The notes under the pieces: model-generated
Told to the model about the DNA's origin: nothing
The model's database searches: none
Seen by the model: the letters and a program-made list of their open reading frames with translations, nothing else
Shown here: one piece after another, positions 46,000 to 57,480 of the stretch
Numbering within the stretch: the first letter of the stretch is position 1
Layout of the letters: each line of letters starts with the position of its first letter
NCBI GenBank assembly: GCA_030248225.1
Contig: JASANE010003686.1
Span: 1-64,000, forward strand
From: Trileptium ribeirensis
Lineage: Eukaryota; Nematoda; Enoplea; Enoplida; Thoracostomopsidae
Direction of reading: 5' to 3'
Length of the DNA stretch: 64,000 bases
Position numbers and translations under genes: made by a program

Positions 46000-46818
46000 A
46001 ACAATAAAAAATACTTTCAGTATCATAATGACTTAACGGCTTGGGCCCTGTTTGCTGGGCTGCTGGAACGAGTACTGTGTAATTGTGGTAGTAAACTTGA
46101 TGTCGGCAATTGAATGCTTGAACAGTGAGATAAAACACGAGTGAATCGAACAAGCAAACATAAACTAACAACTACTTAGACGAAATGATGCGAATTTTCT
46201 CCAACGATACCTCACCTGAAAAAAACTATAGCTGGATTTAATATTTACTTGTTTTGATCTGTGACAACAATTTGATCCTTTAATTATGACGTATTTGTGA
46301 ATGCTAAATGAAGCGAATTTGGGGAAAATTGGTCCATAAATAATCAGTTTTTAGTTATTTGTTTTAAACATCTGTACAAACTTTATGTGGAGCCGTTAGT
46401 GACCTGAGAATTAGTCCATGTATGCCCTTGCTACTTTATTAAAGCGACCTTGCTCTATTCTGCACTCACAATAAAATAAATACATACTATCTATCGTTCT
46501 AACGAAAAATTTTTGAAGTCCGATTTTCTATACCATTCGAAGCTGCAATTTTTGCAGATCACATTTTCTAATACCGTTATGCCGCCAGATTTATGTACTA
46601 CATGAAGGTTATACAATGTATATATTAAGGGAAACATACTTCGGTGAAAATACATTATAGATTGTTTTGCATAAGTATGTTATGGGCATGTGAATGGATA
46701 ATTTCTGTCAGTAATTTATTTTTCCGCTAGTGCCGTTGGCCGCTCGTTAAATGGAGATCATGGTAATACAGATTGTACTTGAGCGATATTTTTTGGTGCA
46801 ACTTAAGTACCTTAGGGC
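46000..46818 (+). other. Intron 2 of the cold-shock-like gene, unique part
   Basis: Nothing recognised. AT-rich sequence ends at the 8-base target duplication cttagggc (46811-46818) of the hAT-like insertion that follows. Confidence 0.5.
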
Positions 46819-47961
46819 CAGGGAGTAACCGGAATTCCGGTTCCAGCGAAAATCGTGTTCCAGTTTCGGCAAAGTGCAAAAACCATACCGGAACCGGAAT
46901 TCCGGTGTAAAAATTTTGTTTGAAATTTTCCACGTTTCTTGCTTTATCCTGTAATCCAAACATATGTAATATATATTATACATTGATCAAGCTCCAATGC
47001 AACCAAGCAAAAGAAAAGATTAACTAACCAATTTGCCCTGTAAAACGTAAGTAGGGCACATAATTTGAGCAGGAATTTTTCATAATAACCTGCAGGAGTT
47101 TGTTAAATCAAAGCCAGGTCGATGCTTGTAGCAGCTATTTTACACATCCAGAAGTCTGTTGGATACGTTTGAATTAAACCGGTCCAACTCGGTAACAGAG
47201 TATGGCTTACGCAGAAGTACTTAGGGTATGCTTGGCTAACATAAATTGCGTCAAGCACCCGCCAGTGCGCTTGTAAACTTGGTAAATCAGATTAACTTGA
47301 AGTAAACTAACGTTATCTGCAACGTAGCTAGAAACTGCTTTCTTGGCAATGAACTGTATTTATTGATACTGTGCGGGCAGCATCACAGTGTGTCTCATTT
47401 ATAGCATTCTGATTAGAAAGTTATCATCATTATGATCTAACTGACGGGCACTGTTTGTCCAATGCTAGCCTAAACAGTGTCTCTGACCACTGATCAGAAA
47501 ATTACCTTCTATCTATTATTTTCTCTTAGAATCATATAAACCAATAATTTTAAGTTTCCTACAGAAGAACATACAACAAACGTATGTGTAGTAACGGGAG
47601 GCGACTGGAGACAGAGCCGAAAGTGTGTATTCTACGCTTCAAGCTTTGTAAGCATATTCGATTTGACGCAGTATATGCAATGGTGTATAGTGGAAGGCAT
47701 TTTTGCTCTGGGGGTCCAAAAATCGACATATTTGATCGATAAATAAACATTATTAGCTTCATCAGTCTCTTTAAAGTTTCAGAAAGGCAATAATACCATC
47801 GCAAAACCTTAAGTTTAATGTAAAAGTTATTTTTAATGCATTTTAAATCCACTATACCTTCATTTCTTCCATCATCTGTTTTACTATATATAAATTTCAA
47901 AGACCAAGTTCCGGTTCCGGATCCGGTTTAAATGGACGGTTCCGGTTCCGGTTATTCCCTG
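46819..47961 (-). mobile_element. hAT-like non-autonomous element, copy C
   Basis: It is 1143 bases from CAGGGAGTAACCGG to CCGGTTATTCCCTG, flanked by a perfect 8-base duplication cttagggc (46811-46818 and 47962-47969). The CAGGG termini and 8-bp duplication define the hAT superfamily. It sits in intron 2 of the cold-shock-like gene, on the opposite strand, only 51 bases upstream of exon 3. It has no transposase frame. Confidence 0.93.
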
Positions 47962-48012
47962 CTTAGGGCTTATTGATGCTACTTCTGGCACTATAATTGC
48001 TACCGATTTTAG

Positions 48013-48167
48013 GGTGATAAAGTATTATTCGATGCTGAGCCCCAAGCGGTGATAAACAATTGTAAATTGAAAGCGTGCAACAACAGCATCCGGTTGGTAA
48101 ACAAAAACAATAACATTGATCGATTTACTGGTTTTGGAACTGTTTCGCATTTATCAACACGCCACGG
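48013..48167 (+). CDS. Cold-shock-like domain gene, exon 3 (end of domain 1, start of domain 2)
   Basis: The acceptor gattttag precedes GDKVLFDAEPQ (residues 57-67), the last strands of domain 1. A linker with two Cys (73, 78) follows, then GFGTVSHLSTRH-G (96-108), the first strand of domain 2. The exon closes after CAC-GG at a gtatgt donor (phase 2), which fits exon 4 exactly. Reading on past that donor gives a plausible but unrelated tail that ends at TGA (48254). The exon starts 51 bases after hAT-like copy C, so that insertion landed almost on the branch-point region. Confidence 0.82.
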
Positions 48168-48666
48168 GTATGTTATTCCTTATCTGTATTGTTACCGAGG
48201 CAGCGTTACAAGATTGTTATTTGAAATTTCATATGGCACTGCAGTTGTTTCTTGATCACTATCTTATTAGCATTATTATGGATACATGTTTTTGTTGTGA
48301 CATATGCCCAACATTTTATTTCCTAAAACAATCTTTATCACCGTCGAGGACTCATCGTTACAACTAATAAGCCAACAGCGAAGGATATTCGTTGAGAAAC
48401 GTATTGTTAATTTAAATTGTGTTAGTAGTCTGTGTACCATTTTTTTTCTAAAATCATGTTTGTCACTTATTACAGCTACCAATCAACCCATGAGAAACAC
48501 TTTTGTTTGATTGCATTGCTAGTTGTAGAGCCGTTTGTCAAAAGTTACAATGCAACGACACGTTGATTATATCGTTACCTAGCTTTTAAAACATACTTTA
48601 CTAATAAAAATAACGAAAATAGACTTGATTTGGTCACGCTAAAGATTAATAGGGATAGGTATTTAA

Positions 48667-49011
48667 CAGGGAATAACCGGAACCAAAATTTACCGGAACC
48701 GGAACCAGCAACCGGAACCGGAACCGGACCCTGGTCTTCGAAATTTATATATAGTAAAACAGATGATGGAAGAAATGAAGGTATAGTTGATTTAAAATGC
48801 ATTAAAAAGAACTTTTACATTAAACATATTGTTTTGCGATGGTATTATTGCCTTTCTGAAACTTTAAAGAGACTGATGAAGCTGATAATGTTTATTTATC
48901 GATCAAATATGTCGGAACCGAAATATGTCGAAATATGTAGGTTTTTGCCCTTTGCCGGAACCGGAACACGATTTTCGCCGGAACCGGAACCGGAATTCCG
49001 GTTACTCCCTG
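48667..49011 (+). mobile_element. hAT-like element, copy D (internally deleted)
   Basis: Only 345 bases remain: the left end (CAGGGAATAACC), about 240 bases of interior, and then a jump at about 48920 to the right-end segment with TTTTCGCCGGAACCGG and CTCCCTG. The 8-base duplication gtatttaa (48659-48666 and 49012-49019) is perfect. The internal deletion shows how ever shorter copies arise. It lies in intron 3 of the cold-shock-like gene, 30 bases before copy E. Confidence 0.92.
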
Positions 49012-49041
49012 GTATTTAATCTTTCAGTGTTACCTATGGGT

Positions 49042-50179
49042 CAGGGAATAACCGGAACCGAAATTTACCGGATCCGGAACCGGAACCTGGTCTTCGAAAT
49101 TTATATATAGTAAAACAGATAATGGAAGAAATGAAGGTATAGTGGATTTAAAATGCATTAAAAATAACTTTACATTAAACTTAATGTATTGCGATGGTAT
49201 TATTGCCTTTCTGAAAGTTTAAAGAGACTGAGGAAGCTAATAATGTTTATTTATCGATCAAATATCTCGGTTTTTGGACATTCAGAGAATTCAAATGTCT
49301 TCCATACACCATTGCGTATACTGCGTCAAATCGAATGTGCTTACAAAGCTTGGAGCGTAGAATACACACTTTCGGCTCTGTCTCCAGTCGCCTCCCTTTA
49401 CTACACATACGTTTGTAGCATGTTCTTCAGAAGGAAACTTAAAATTATTGGTTTATATGATTCTAAGAGAAATTAATAAATAGAAGGTAATTTTATGATC
49501 AGTGGTCAGAGACGCTGTTTAGTCTAGCGTTGGACAAACAGTGCCCGTCAGTTAGATGATAATGATGATAACTTTCTAATCAGAAAGCTATAAATGAGAC
49601 ACACTGTGATGCTGCTCGCACAGTTTCAATAAATACAGTTCATAGCCAAGAAAACAGTTTCTAGATGCGTTGCAGATAACGTTAGTTTACTTTGATTTAG
49701 ACTGATTTACCAAGTTTACAAGCGCCCTGGCGGGTGCCTGACGCAATTTATGTTAGCCAAGCATACCCTAAGTACTTCTGCGTAAGCAATACTCTGTTAC
49801 CGAGTTGGACCGGTTTAATTCAAACGTATCCCACAGACTTCTGGATGTGTAAAATAGCTGCTACAAGCATCGACCTGGCTTTGATTTAACAAACTTCTGC
49901 AGGTTATTATGAAAAACTCCTGCTCAAATTATGTGCCCTACTTACGTTTCACACGGCAAATTGGTTAGTTAATCTTTTCTTTTGCTTGATTGTATTGGAG
50001 CTTTATCATTGTGTAATATATATTACATATGTTTGGATTACAGGATGAAGCAAAAAACGTGGAAAATTTCAAACAAAATTTTTAAACCGGAATTCCGGTT
50101 CCGGTATGCTTTTTGCCCTTTGCCGGAACCGGAACCGGAACACGATTTTCGCCGGAACCGAAATTCCGGTTACTCCCTG
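49042..50179 (+). mobile_element. hAT-like element, copy E (reference copy)
   Basis: It is 1138 bases, CAGGGAATAACC to GGTTACTCCCTG, with a perfect 8-base duplication ctatgggt (49034-49041 and 50180-50187). The terminal inverted repeats are about 16 bases (CAGGGARTAACCGGAA) and both ends continue as imperfect CCGGAA hexamers. It is the cleanest copy for alignment. It lies in intron 3 of the cold-shock-like gene. The Asn-Arg or Pro-Glu rich frames over the ends are artefacts. Confidence 0.95.
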
Positions 50180-50929
50180 CTATGGGTGTCATCCTGAAGA
50201 TACTGATATAACAGTACACCGGTACATATTGTAATTTCAGCAATAAGCATCGTCCTGAAATTGCATTCAACTAAACAACTTAGAGTTTCCTGTGGTTTCA
50301 GATCAAGTTTACTTTATTTCAAATTACGTTTTTAAATGTATAAATTTGTTTATGTATATCATGTTTAATGTATGCATACTTGGCATGTGCAAAGCCTTCC
50401 GAAATTTATTTACCTACATGTGTACTGCAGTCTTGTTTGTAACTGAGTCTGGTTGCTCCGACAAGTAAGTTGTCGCTTCTGTCTTTGCTAAAGTAAACTG
50501 CATTGAAATGAGGTCAGCACAGCAAAGAAGCTTCGAGTTCTTGACATTCTACTGTACTATGCTGAGACATGGACTCGAAGCATTCAACATACCGCAAGCT
50601 AGAAGTGCTAACTACTTCTGCCCGTGACCAGTACAAACGTGTTCCCGGTGGTCCAACGCGTTCACTGTGTTTTGTGCCACTATAGACATCTGGAATACGT
50701 AACTTTTCCTGGTTTTTATTATATCGCATCAGCAATTTAGTGTGGAGAAGTTGCAAAAACATGCGAGTGGGATGTCTTTTCTGCTAGAGGGCAAGGTACA
50801 CGCAGTGAATCATTTGATAATTTAATCTGATTCTAAAGCTGTATGTTTTGTACATTAAGTTTTATTTGATAAACGTTCCACAAATATTGATTTGGTGAAG
50901 CAGTGCTTTTTTGGATTTGTGTATTTCAG

Positions 50930-51227
50930 ATTCTTGGTTTCTCAACGTGAACGGCAGACGGTTTTCTTTAACCGTCACGCGCTATATCCAAAAACATCAT
51001 TTGACGTTCAAAACATTTTACGCGCTGGTGATATAGTTAAATTTAATGCCGAGCCACAGCACGACTGGCCCGGCTGGCGATGTCTATCAGTTCAAGGTAT
51101 CATGCGACAAAAACCGCAGTCTGCTCATCCGCATCATACAGGAGAACCGCCCCGGCCGGAGGATCTGGGAAATTCTATGGTTGTTGGAGGCGATGCGAAT
51201 CAGCGCATTTGGATAAATTTGTTGGAT
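50930..51227 (+). CDS. Cold-shock-like domain gene, exon 4 (domain 2 and linker)
   Basis: The first base completes Gly108. FLVSQ, then TVFFNRHAL (118-126) and AGDIVKFNAEPQ (140-151) complete domain 2 in the same order as domain 1; the ends DAEPQ and NAEPQ show that the two domains are duplicates. A Trp-rich segment (DWPGWRCLSVQG) and a proline-rich linker follow. I place the donor at gtaatt (51228, phase 0) because the frame stays coding-like to there; an alternative gtatca donor at 51097 would shorten it (phase 1). Joining phase 0 to the exon at 59574 keeps the frame open. Alternatively an acceptor at 51420 would give an immediate stop (LLDK). Confidence 0.8.
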
Positions 51228-52800
51228 GTAATTTTTTGGTTCATTATTAATTTTGTATATTTTGGGATGGTGTTATATTCTGTTCATTTTTGTCTTTTTA
51301 CTTCTTAAGTGTGGGCAACTGATTCAAATACGTGTTGGAATAGATAAGAGATTTTCATTTGCAATGAGGCTTTTTACTTTCGCCCACTGAAATGTCAACC
51401 TTCAATTTATTTATTTACAGAAATAAAAAGCTCTTTGTTGGGGCGGCGTGGAACTAGTACGAGGGTTGGTCCATGTTTTGTATATTTTTTCAAACTACAA
51501 CATATTCCTGAAAACTTGTCGCGCGATATTTTGAAATTTTTATTAGATCGCAACGTATCTTAAATTAAAGTACCAAAATAGTAAAAGATTATCAAAATAA
51601 GATTAAAATGGTCACAGAAAGGATAGGGAATGTTAAGAAAGACTGAGGTTATGCTCAAATTTATAACCACGCACCATGATATTGTGGATTTTCCTTATTT
51701 ATTCCACGCTACTATACTAGTGAAGCTCGCTTGCGCCAGAATTCGAGTGGTGAGAACAATCCCCTGAAGTCTGTTGTAGGAAGCACACACAAACAAAGCC
51801 TACACACAGTACGCAGGTGTAGCATTATATAAACCGTGAGTGGTGAGTCATAGTTACGGCCGCCTCTTTTGATAGCCAACGTATGCAGTAGACAAAACAT
51901 CATACAACGAGTACAAAAACAATGAACTAACAATTTAATAATTCAATAAAACCCTAAATTGACCGTGAAAAGAACGTTAAAGAATTCAAACCGACACTTG
52001 AGAAAAATCTCATTTTTCGTACCAAGTATGAAGCAGAAGTGTGAAAAATATTTGCCACACAATATTTTTGACACTAGCAATGAGTTTGTTGGCCCAAAAA
52101 ACCCATATAAGACACTAAAAGCAACAAAAAACACACATTTATTTGCATTTCCCACTACTTTTCACCAAATATGAAATTTGGCGCCAGCTATAAGCTTATA
52201 GACTCCAGATTCGGAAGTAGTTGAAAAACTTGTTATATATCATTGGAATGCCAGTGTAAAACTACATGGAATAGGCCTATTACTTTGCGGATACCTCGTT
52301 TACTTATTGAGAAAAGTCGCAAAAACAGGAGGGGGTGACCGAAGAATGGGCCAAAATGACGTCATTTTGCCCAATAACTTTTCCCACGGGAAAAAATTCA
52401 AAAATCTGACTGGGTCACTACACCTAAATTGACCATTGCAGTTCGAATGAGCTATCTTGCATCAAAATCCGCGCAACCGTTATCGAGGTCCAGGTGCGAC
52501 AGACACACAAACAGGACCTCCTCAACCCCCCTCCAGAGCCAAAATTGAAAATTCTCGTTCCGCTCACTTCGCTCTCTCATTTCACTCGAATTCAATTACA
52601 TCTATAGTACATACCTGAAGTATAGATAATCCAAAATTTCAAACAAAATTATGACGCAAAAAATTTGTGAACATCAAAAAATCCTATGTTCGAAAAATGA
52701 GAAATTTAACAGCTTAACTTTAATAAATTTAAAAATAACTCGATCAGTTTATGCAAAATATGAATTTTTCTATGTTACCAGTACTCTAAATACATATACA
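51228..52800 (+). other. Intron 4 of the cold-shock-like gene, 5' part
   Basis: Mostly AT-rich unassigned sequence. It contains an 18-bp perfect palindrome with a TGACGTCA core (52352-52369) and, at 52540-52600, a ctcacttcgctctctcattt word similar in spirit to the GAGCG-type repeat ends. No gene is recognised. Confidence 0.4.
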
Positions 52801-55440
52801 CCCATCAGTCATTCCGCTGCATGTGGGTCCGAGATCGTCATCCATGCACGAGACACCCGGAGCTGCTAACGTTGAGGAGGATCAATCCCGGTCATCGTCT
52901 AAACCCGTCAGTTGAAGGTGCGGCGAGCCTTTGTCAAATTAGCTAAAGAAAACCATGACTGCAAACCTTACAATATCAAACCATGTTATCGTATCCGGAG
53001 CAGCCGATGCGCCGTCCGGTGGGCCTGCCAAGCCGGTGGTGAAAAGTGGGTTACTGGTTGACAACCTAAAGGACATGAGAATGGCCACACGGAATGTACG
53101 AACACTCTCACCAGAAGGCCACCCGGAATTGCTTGTAAAAGAACTATCTCGACTATCCATTATGGTTGCCGCAATAACGGAATCCCGAATATGTGGATCA
53201 GGCGATACAAGGATAACAAACGAAAACTGTAGCTACAATCTCTACTACTCCGGTCATGCCTCTAAAGCGGTCTCGGCGTTGCCTTTGCAGTGCATCAGGA
53301 CGATGTCGATGCTGTGCAATCGTTCCAGCATATCCGAACGACTAGCTGTGCTGGAGCTTGATGGCCGAATTCCTATAACAATCATACGCTCCCACCAACT
53401 GCAGCACTGCTTAGACTAAGGATGTGTTTTATTACGAACTGAACGCCACTTTCCTAAATACTCCATGCAGCCGACTTGCCCTTGTCATGGGATACCTAAA
53501 TGCGGAGGTTGGGTCAAATCGAAGTGGTTGGGAACGGGAGTTAGGAAACTTCGGGCCAGGGAAAACAAATGACAATGGTGTTCGCTTACTATCGTTCGCC
53601 GCGAATTGGGATAGGCAATATATACATGGTTTTGCCATAAGCCTTGTCAATATATTACTTGGGTCTTAAACGATCATAAAACAACAAAAATGATCGATCA
53701 TGTTCTCATGTCACGACGTTTTGGTTCTTTTCTAAAAGACGTCAGGGTAATGAGAAGCGCAGACATTGGTTCAAATCACCATTTAGTCGCTGCGAGGCTA
53801 CATGTTAAACTTCGAGCCCGCAAACCCGCGACAAAGACTCCAAACGTCGACACACTGAACGACCGGCAAGTAATTCCATCACTGCAAGAAGTAAAAGTCG
53901 TCACACAAACGCTCAACAAAGGTAAAGCTGCTGGGTGTGATGGCGTCTACACCTGAAATGATCAAAGTAGGGGGAGATGTTACAGCACAAGCATTCCACA
54001 ACATCGTTGAAGATATATGACAATCAGATCGAGTACCACAAGACTGGTGCGACGCCGAAATAGTTTCTGTGTTTATGAAGAAAAGACAAAAATGACTGCG
54101 CCAAGTACAGAGGTAACAGTTTCTTATTAGTTGCAAGCAAAGTGTTAACAGCAATTATCCGACGAAGAATCTCTAGCCATCGAGAATCATCAACGCGTGA
54201 ACAGCAAGCTGCATTCAGGCTGGCCGGAGCTGCATAGATCAAATTTTCTGCGTTCGGCAAATTCTTGAGCGCCGTATGATGGTTGGAAAACCATCTATCG
54301 TGATCTTTATTGACTTCACGACTGCACTTGATAGTGTGCGCAGGGACTCTTTATGGAAAACATTGGCAATTGACGGCTTTCCTACAAAGTTCATTAGTAT
54401 TCTTCAAAATTACTATGACAATGCAAACTGCCGTGTAAGTGTCTTTGGAGAACAGACGTTCGCCAAGGACGCGCTTTGTTCCCCTTGCTCTTCAACGTCG
54501 TCATCAACTGGATCATGAATAAAGTTATTGTAACATCTACACCCATATATATCGGAAATGGAGTCTCCATGCTCTACCTAGCGTATGCTAAACTGATGAC
54601 ATAGCATTATTTGTGGATATCCCAGGGAGGGCACAAGCTACCATCGACGCCGTAGATATAGCAACATCCAAGCTGGGTCTAACGATCAGCGCACCCAAGA
54701 CAAAAGTCCTTGCAGCTTTTATAGCAACGCCAGCCATCACCATCTCTCTCGAGACGAACAACTTGAAGCTGTGGACTCTTTTGCTTACCTCGGATCAACC
54801 ATATCAAACAATGGCACCGCCGCATCTGCTGATGTCCATGTGAGAACTATTGTGAAAGCATCGTCAGCATTCGGTCGGCTGAGACAAGTGCTTTGGAGTC
54901 GCCGCGACATCTCCCTCAAGACAAAGATGCTGGTATTCAATACCATCGTCCGACCGACTCTTCTATATGGCACTGAGTGCTGAACCTTGCTGGCGGAAGA
55001 TAATCGCCTGCTTGAAATTTTTCAAATGCGGTGTCTACGAGTGATTGCGGGCATCTCACTATTCAACCGAGTCAGAAATGACATAGTCCGTCGATTGTGC
55101 TGCAATCAACCGCCCATCGCCGACGTGATACGCAACGGTCGACTACGATGGTTTGGTCATATTCAAAGAATGGAACCGGAACGACTACCAAAGATATTCG
55201 CAAACTGCACGAGACCTGCTAAATGGAAGGCGCCTCGCAGTGCACCGCGAAAGGGATGGTCAGACTAAGTCAAAAGCAACGTCAAGGGCCTTACACTTCA
55301 ATCTGGTTACAGCCCGAGAAGCTGCGCAAAATAGAAGTCAATGCCGGGATATTGTGAGGGATCTGTCATGGTCAGCTGCAGCGAGATCGTCAACAATGAA
55401 GTATCTTCGCTAATCCTCTAAGTAAATTGAAGTGAAGTGA
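52800..55440 (+). pseudogene. RTE-type non-LTR retrotransposon, eroded
   Basis: In order on the + strand: ATRNVRTLSPEGHPELLVKE with a downstream TESR (endonuclease start, 53085-53200); a nuclease remnant with YLNAEVGSNRSGWERELGNF (53488-53550) and DHVLMSRRFGSFLKDVRV (53696-53750); RT start NKGKAAGCDGV (53916); IVIFIDFTTALDSVRR (54297); a broken LAYA-DDIALF catalytic block (about 54580-54610); and the RTE C-terminal FAYLGSTISNNG (54774) and RLRWFGHIQRMEPERLPKI (55138). At least five frameshifts and stops disrupt it. It ends near aagtaaattgaagtgaagtg (55419), a typical RTE tail of short repeats. It lies inside intron 4 and is in sense with the host gene. Confidence 0.88.
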
Positions 55441-55634
55441 CACACCTATCCGTTTACCAGATAAAAATGAATTGTTCATATACAAAACGACATCTGTTTT
55501 GACCTAATACAGACTCTAGACATTAAAATTTAGTTGTAAAATTTACACATTAAATGTCTAATTCGACATTGTAGTCCAATTCGTCCAGTTTTTTCGAGTT
55601 CACAGTACCTGTGTTTCTTGAAACATTGTTTAAA

Positions 55635-55920
55635 TCCACCAGGTGTTCACAGTGGAGTGTGGATTGCTTAGTATTAAGAGGGGACTTTTAAGTTTTGAAC
55701 ATAAATTTGGTACTTTAGGATTTTCAAGCATTTTACAAAGCTACACGCTTGTCAAAATAAATTGCTTAGAGCTTCAATGTATTAACGAATTAAATTTGTT
55801 CAACCCGCTGTTTGCAGCGGAGTGTGGATTGTTTAGTTAATAGGGGGCTTTTGAGCTTTGAACGTAAATTTGGTACTTAAGCATTTTCAAGCATTTTACA
55901 ATGCTGCACGCAGAATATAT
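55635..55920 (+). repeat. Imperfect direct repeat, period 165 bp
   Basis: The segment ggagtgtggatt through aagcattttacaa occurs at 55654 and again at 55819, about 90% similar over 100 bases. It is non-coding and lies just downstream of the RTE remnant. Confidence 0.75.
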
Positions 55921-56279
55921 TACTTCAAGCAGCCCGTTTGTAATTTTAGTATATCAGTGCTGTGCATATTTAATTTTATCCCGTATATAACGTAGATAAG
56001 CGTTGTATTTTGTGTAAAGACCTGGGTTTACTGTTAAAGCGCAGAGTATCATTACCAACTACTGTAGAGCCTTTAATGCACTAAATTCCAACAAATATAT
56101 ACGCAATTTTTATCAAATCCACAGCTTTATAGAAAAGAAGTATATATAACCGATTATATTATATTGCAAAGATATAGTCTTTTATTTGCGCCTTTACTTG
56201 TTTTGGCTAAGTACAAGTTAAAGGTACGACCCCGACGGTTGGAATAAACATTATTCTATTATGAATTATATATCTTGTA

Positions 56280-57480
56280 GCCCTTGATATATGGTTTTTA
56301 TTGAAGAGTTCCTATCCATTTAACGTGCTGGAGGAAATCGTGAAAATTTCTTTTTATCTTTCACTGTCACTCATAAGCCATTCTCGGGTAGATGGATTTC
56401 GATAATTTTTGTTCGACAGCAAATATGATGGCTATGGTGTTTTTATAGTTGAACGGGAGCAGCTCTGACTCCATCCTTCGTTTCAAAATGGCAAAAAACA
56501 GGGTTGTAAGGATCTTTACTACATCTTACCTTACCGGTACCAGTGTTTGGCAGCCCATATCTTTTGACTCAGGCTTCGCTTACCCTCAGCTCATCGAGAT
56601 CTACAACAACTTTGCTAAGCAATGGTTTTTGTAGGACCACTTTCAAGATCGCTGTAGACACGAATATGATTCGTCGACTAAGAAAATGTCGATTTGACAA
56701 ATTTCATCATGTTATTGACGGTTTTTTACTTTACACCGAGCGTCTATTTGATTATCAAGCGCATTGGATACATTGGTTTTTTATATAGTGTCCACATTCA
56801 CTATTATACCGTTACATGTGTTTGAAGGATTTTGTGATCGGCGAATCCGATTTCCGAAATGTGTTCATTGGTTAGGTTATATGTTGCGTATAAGACAACA
56901 GCTATAGTTTATACATTTTTCGCTATGCTGAGTTCGATAATGTTATCTAGAGCTCAGCGAGGATATTTGAAGCCTCTTCGCAGGTCCTCACTGGGATTTA
57001 AGGCCGATGAATTTATTTTCAAAATCAAGTCTAGATTCATTTTGTTTGGTTAAATATTGCTTGCAGGGCATAGGCCTGGGTTTTCGGTACGCTAAGACGG
57101 TTTAGTTATTTACCTCGAACCATGAATATTTCATGATTTCTGAGAGGTCTTCAAAGCGTTTAGGTCGGTGAATCTGATTTCCAGAATGTAGTATACCTTC
57201 GTTTGTGTGGTTCTGTATTGCGTGCGGAGCATCACGAATGGTCTATATATAGATATAGGTTTTTCGAACGGTGAATACAATAATTTGGTTATCTATATAT
57301 TCGTGCATCGTGTAGCATGTATATATTATGCTTTTTCAGTAGGTTTTGGGGCGACGGACCAACTTACCCGATTGAGAATATAGTCTGTCTTTAGTTTTTT
57401 GGATATATATTGCTTTTAGGCTGTGGTCACCCAGAATCTCTAAAAGCTATTATAGATTTTTCGACAAGCGTAATAAGTGT
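56280..57480 (+). repeat. GAGCGAGCGAAGCG-ended repeat family, copy 8
   Basis: It runs from gaggaaatcgtgaaaatttc, through cactcataagccattctcgg, gaacgggagcagctctgac and the aaaatgtcgatttgacaaatttc core, to two internal repeats with atatagatataggtttttcg and a catgaatatttcatg word. The GAGCG terminus is lost. It lies in intron 4. Confidence 0.68.

Noticed and set aside
48630..49110. Open frames rich in alternating Pro-Glu, Asn-Arg or Thr-Gly residues at hAT-like element ends (also 22094-22365, 46727-46983, 49982-50270)
   Set aside because: They are translations of CCGGAA hexamer runs in the element ends and occur in every copy; not genes.
50514..50762. 82-codon - strand frame upstream of exon 4
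   Set aside because: It lies in intron 3 on the opposite strand with no motif or splice support.
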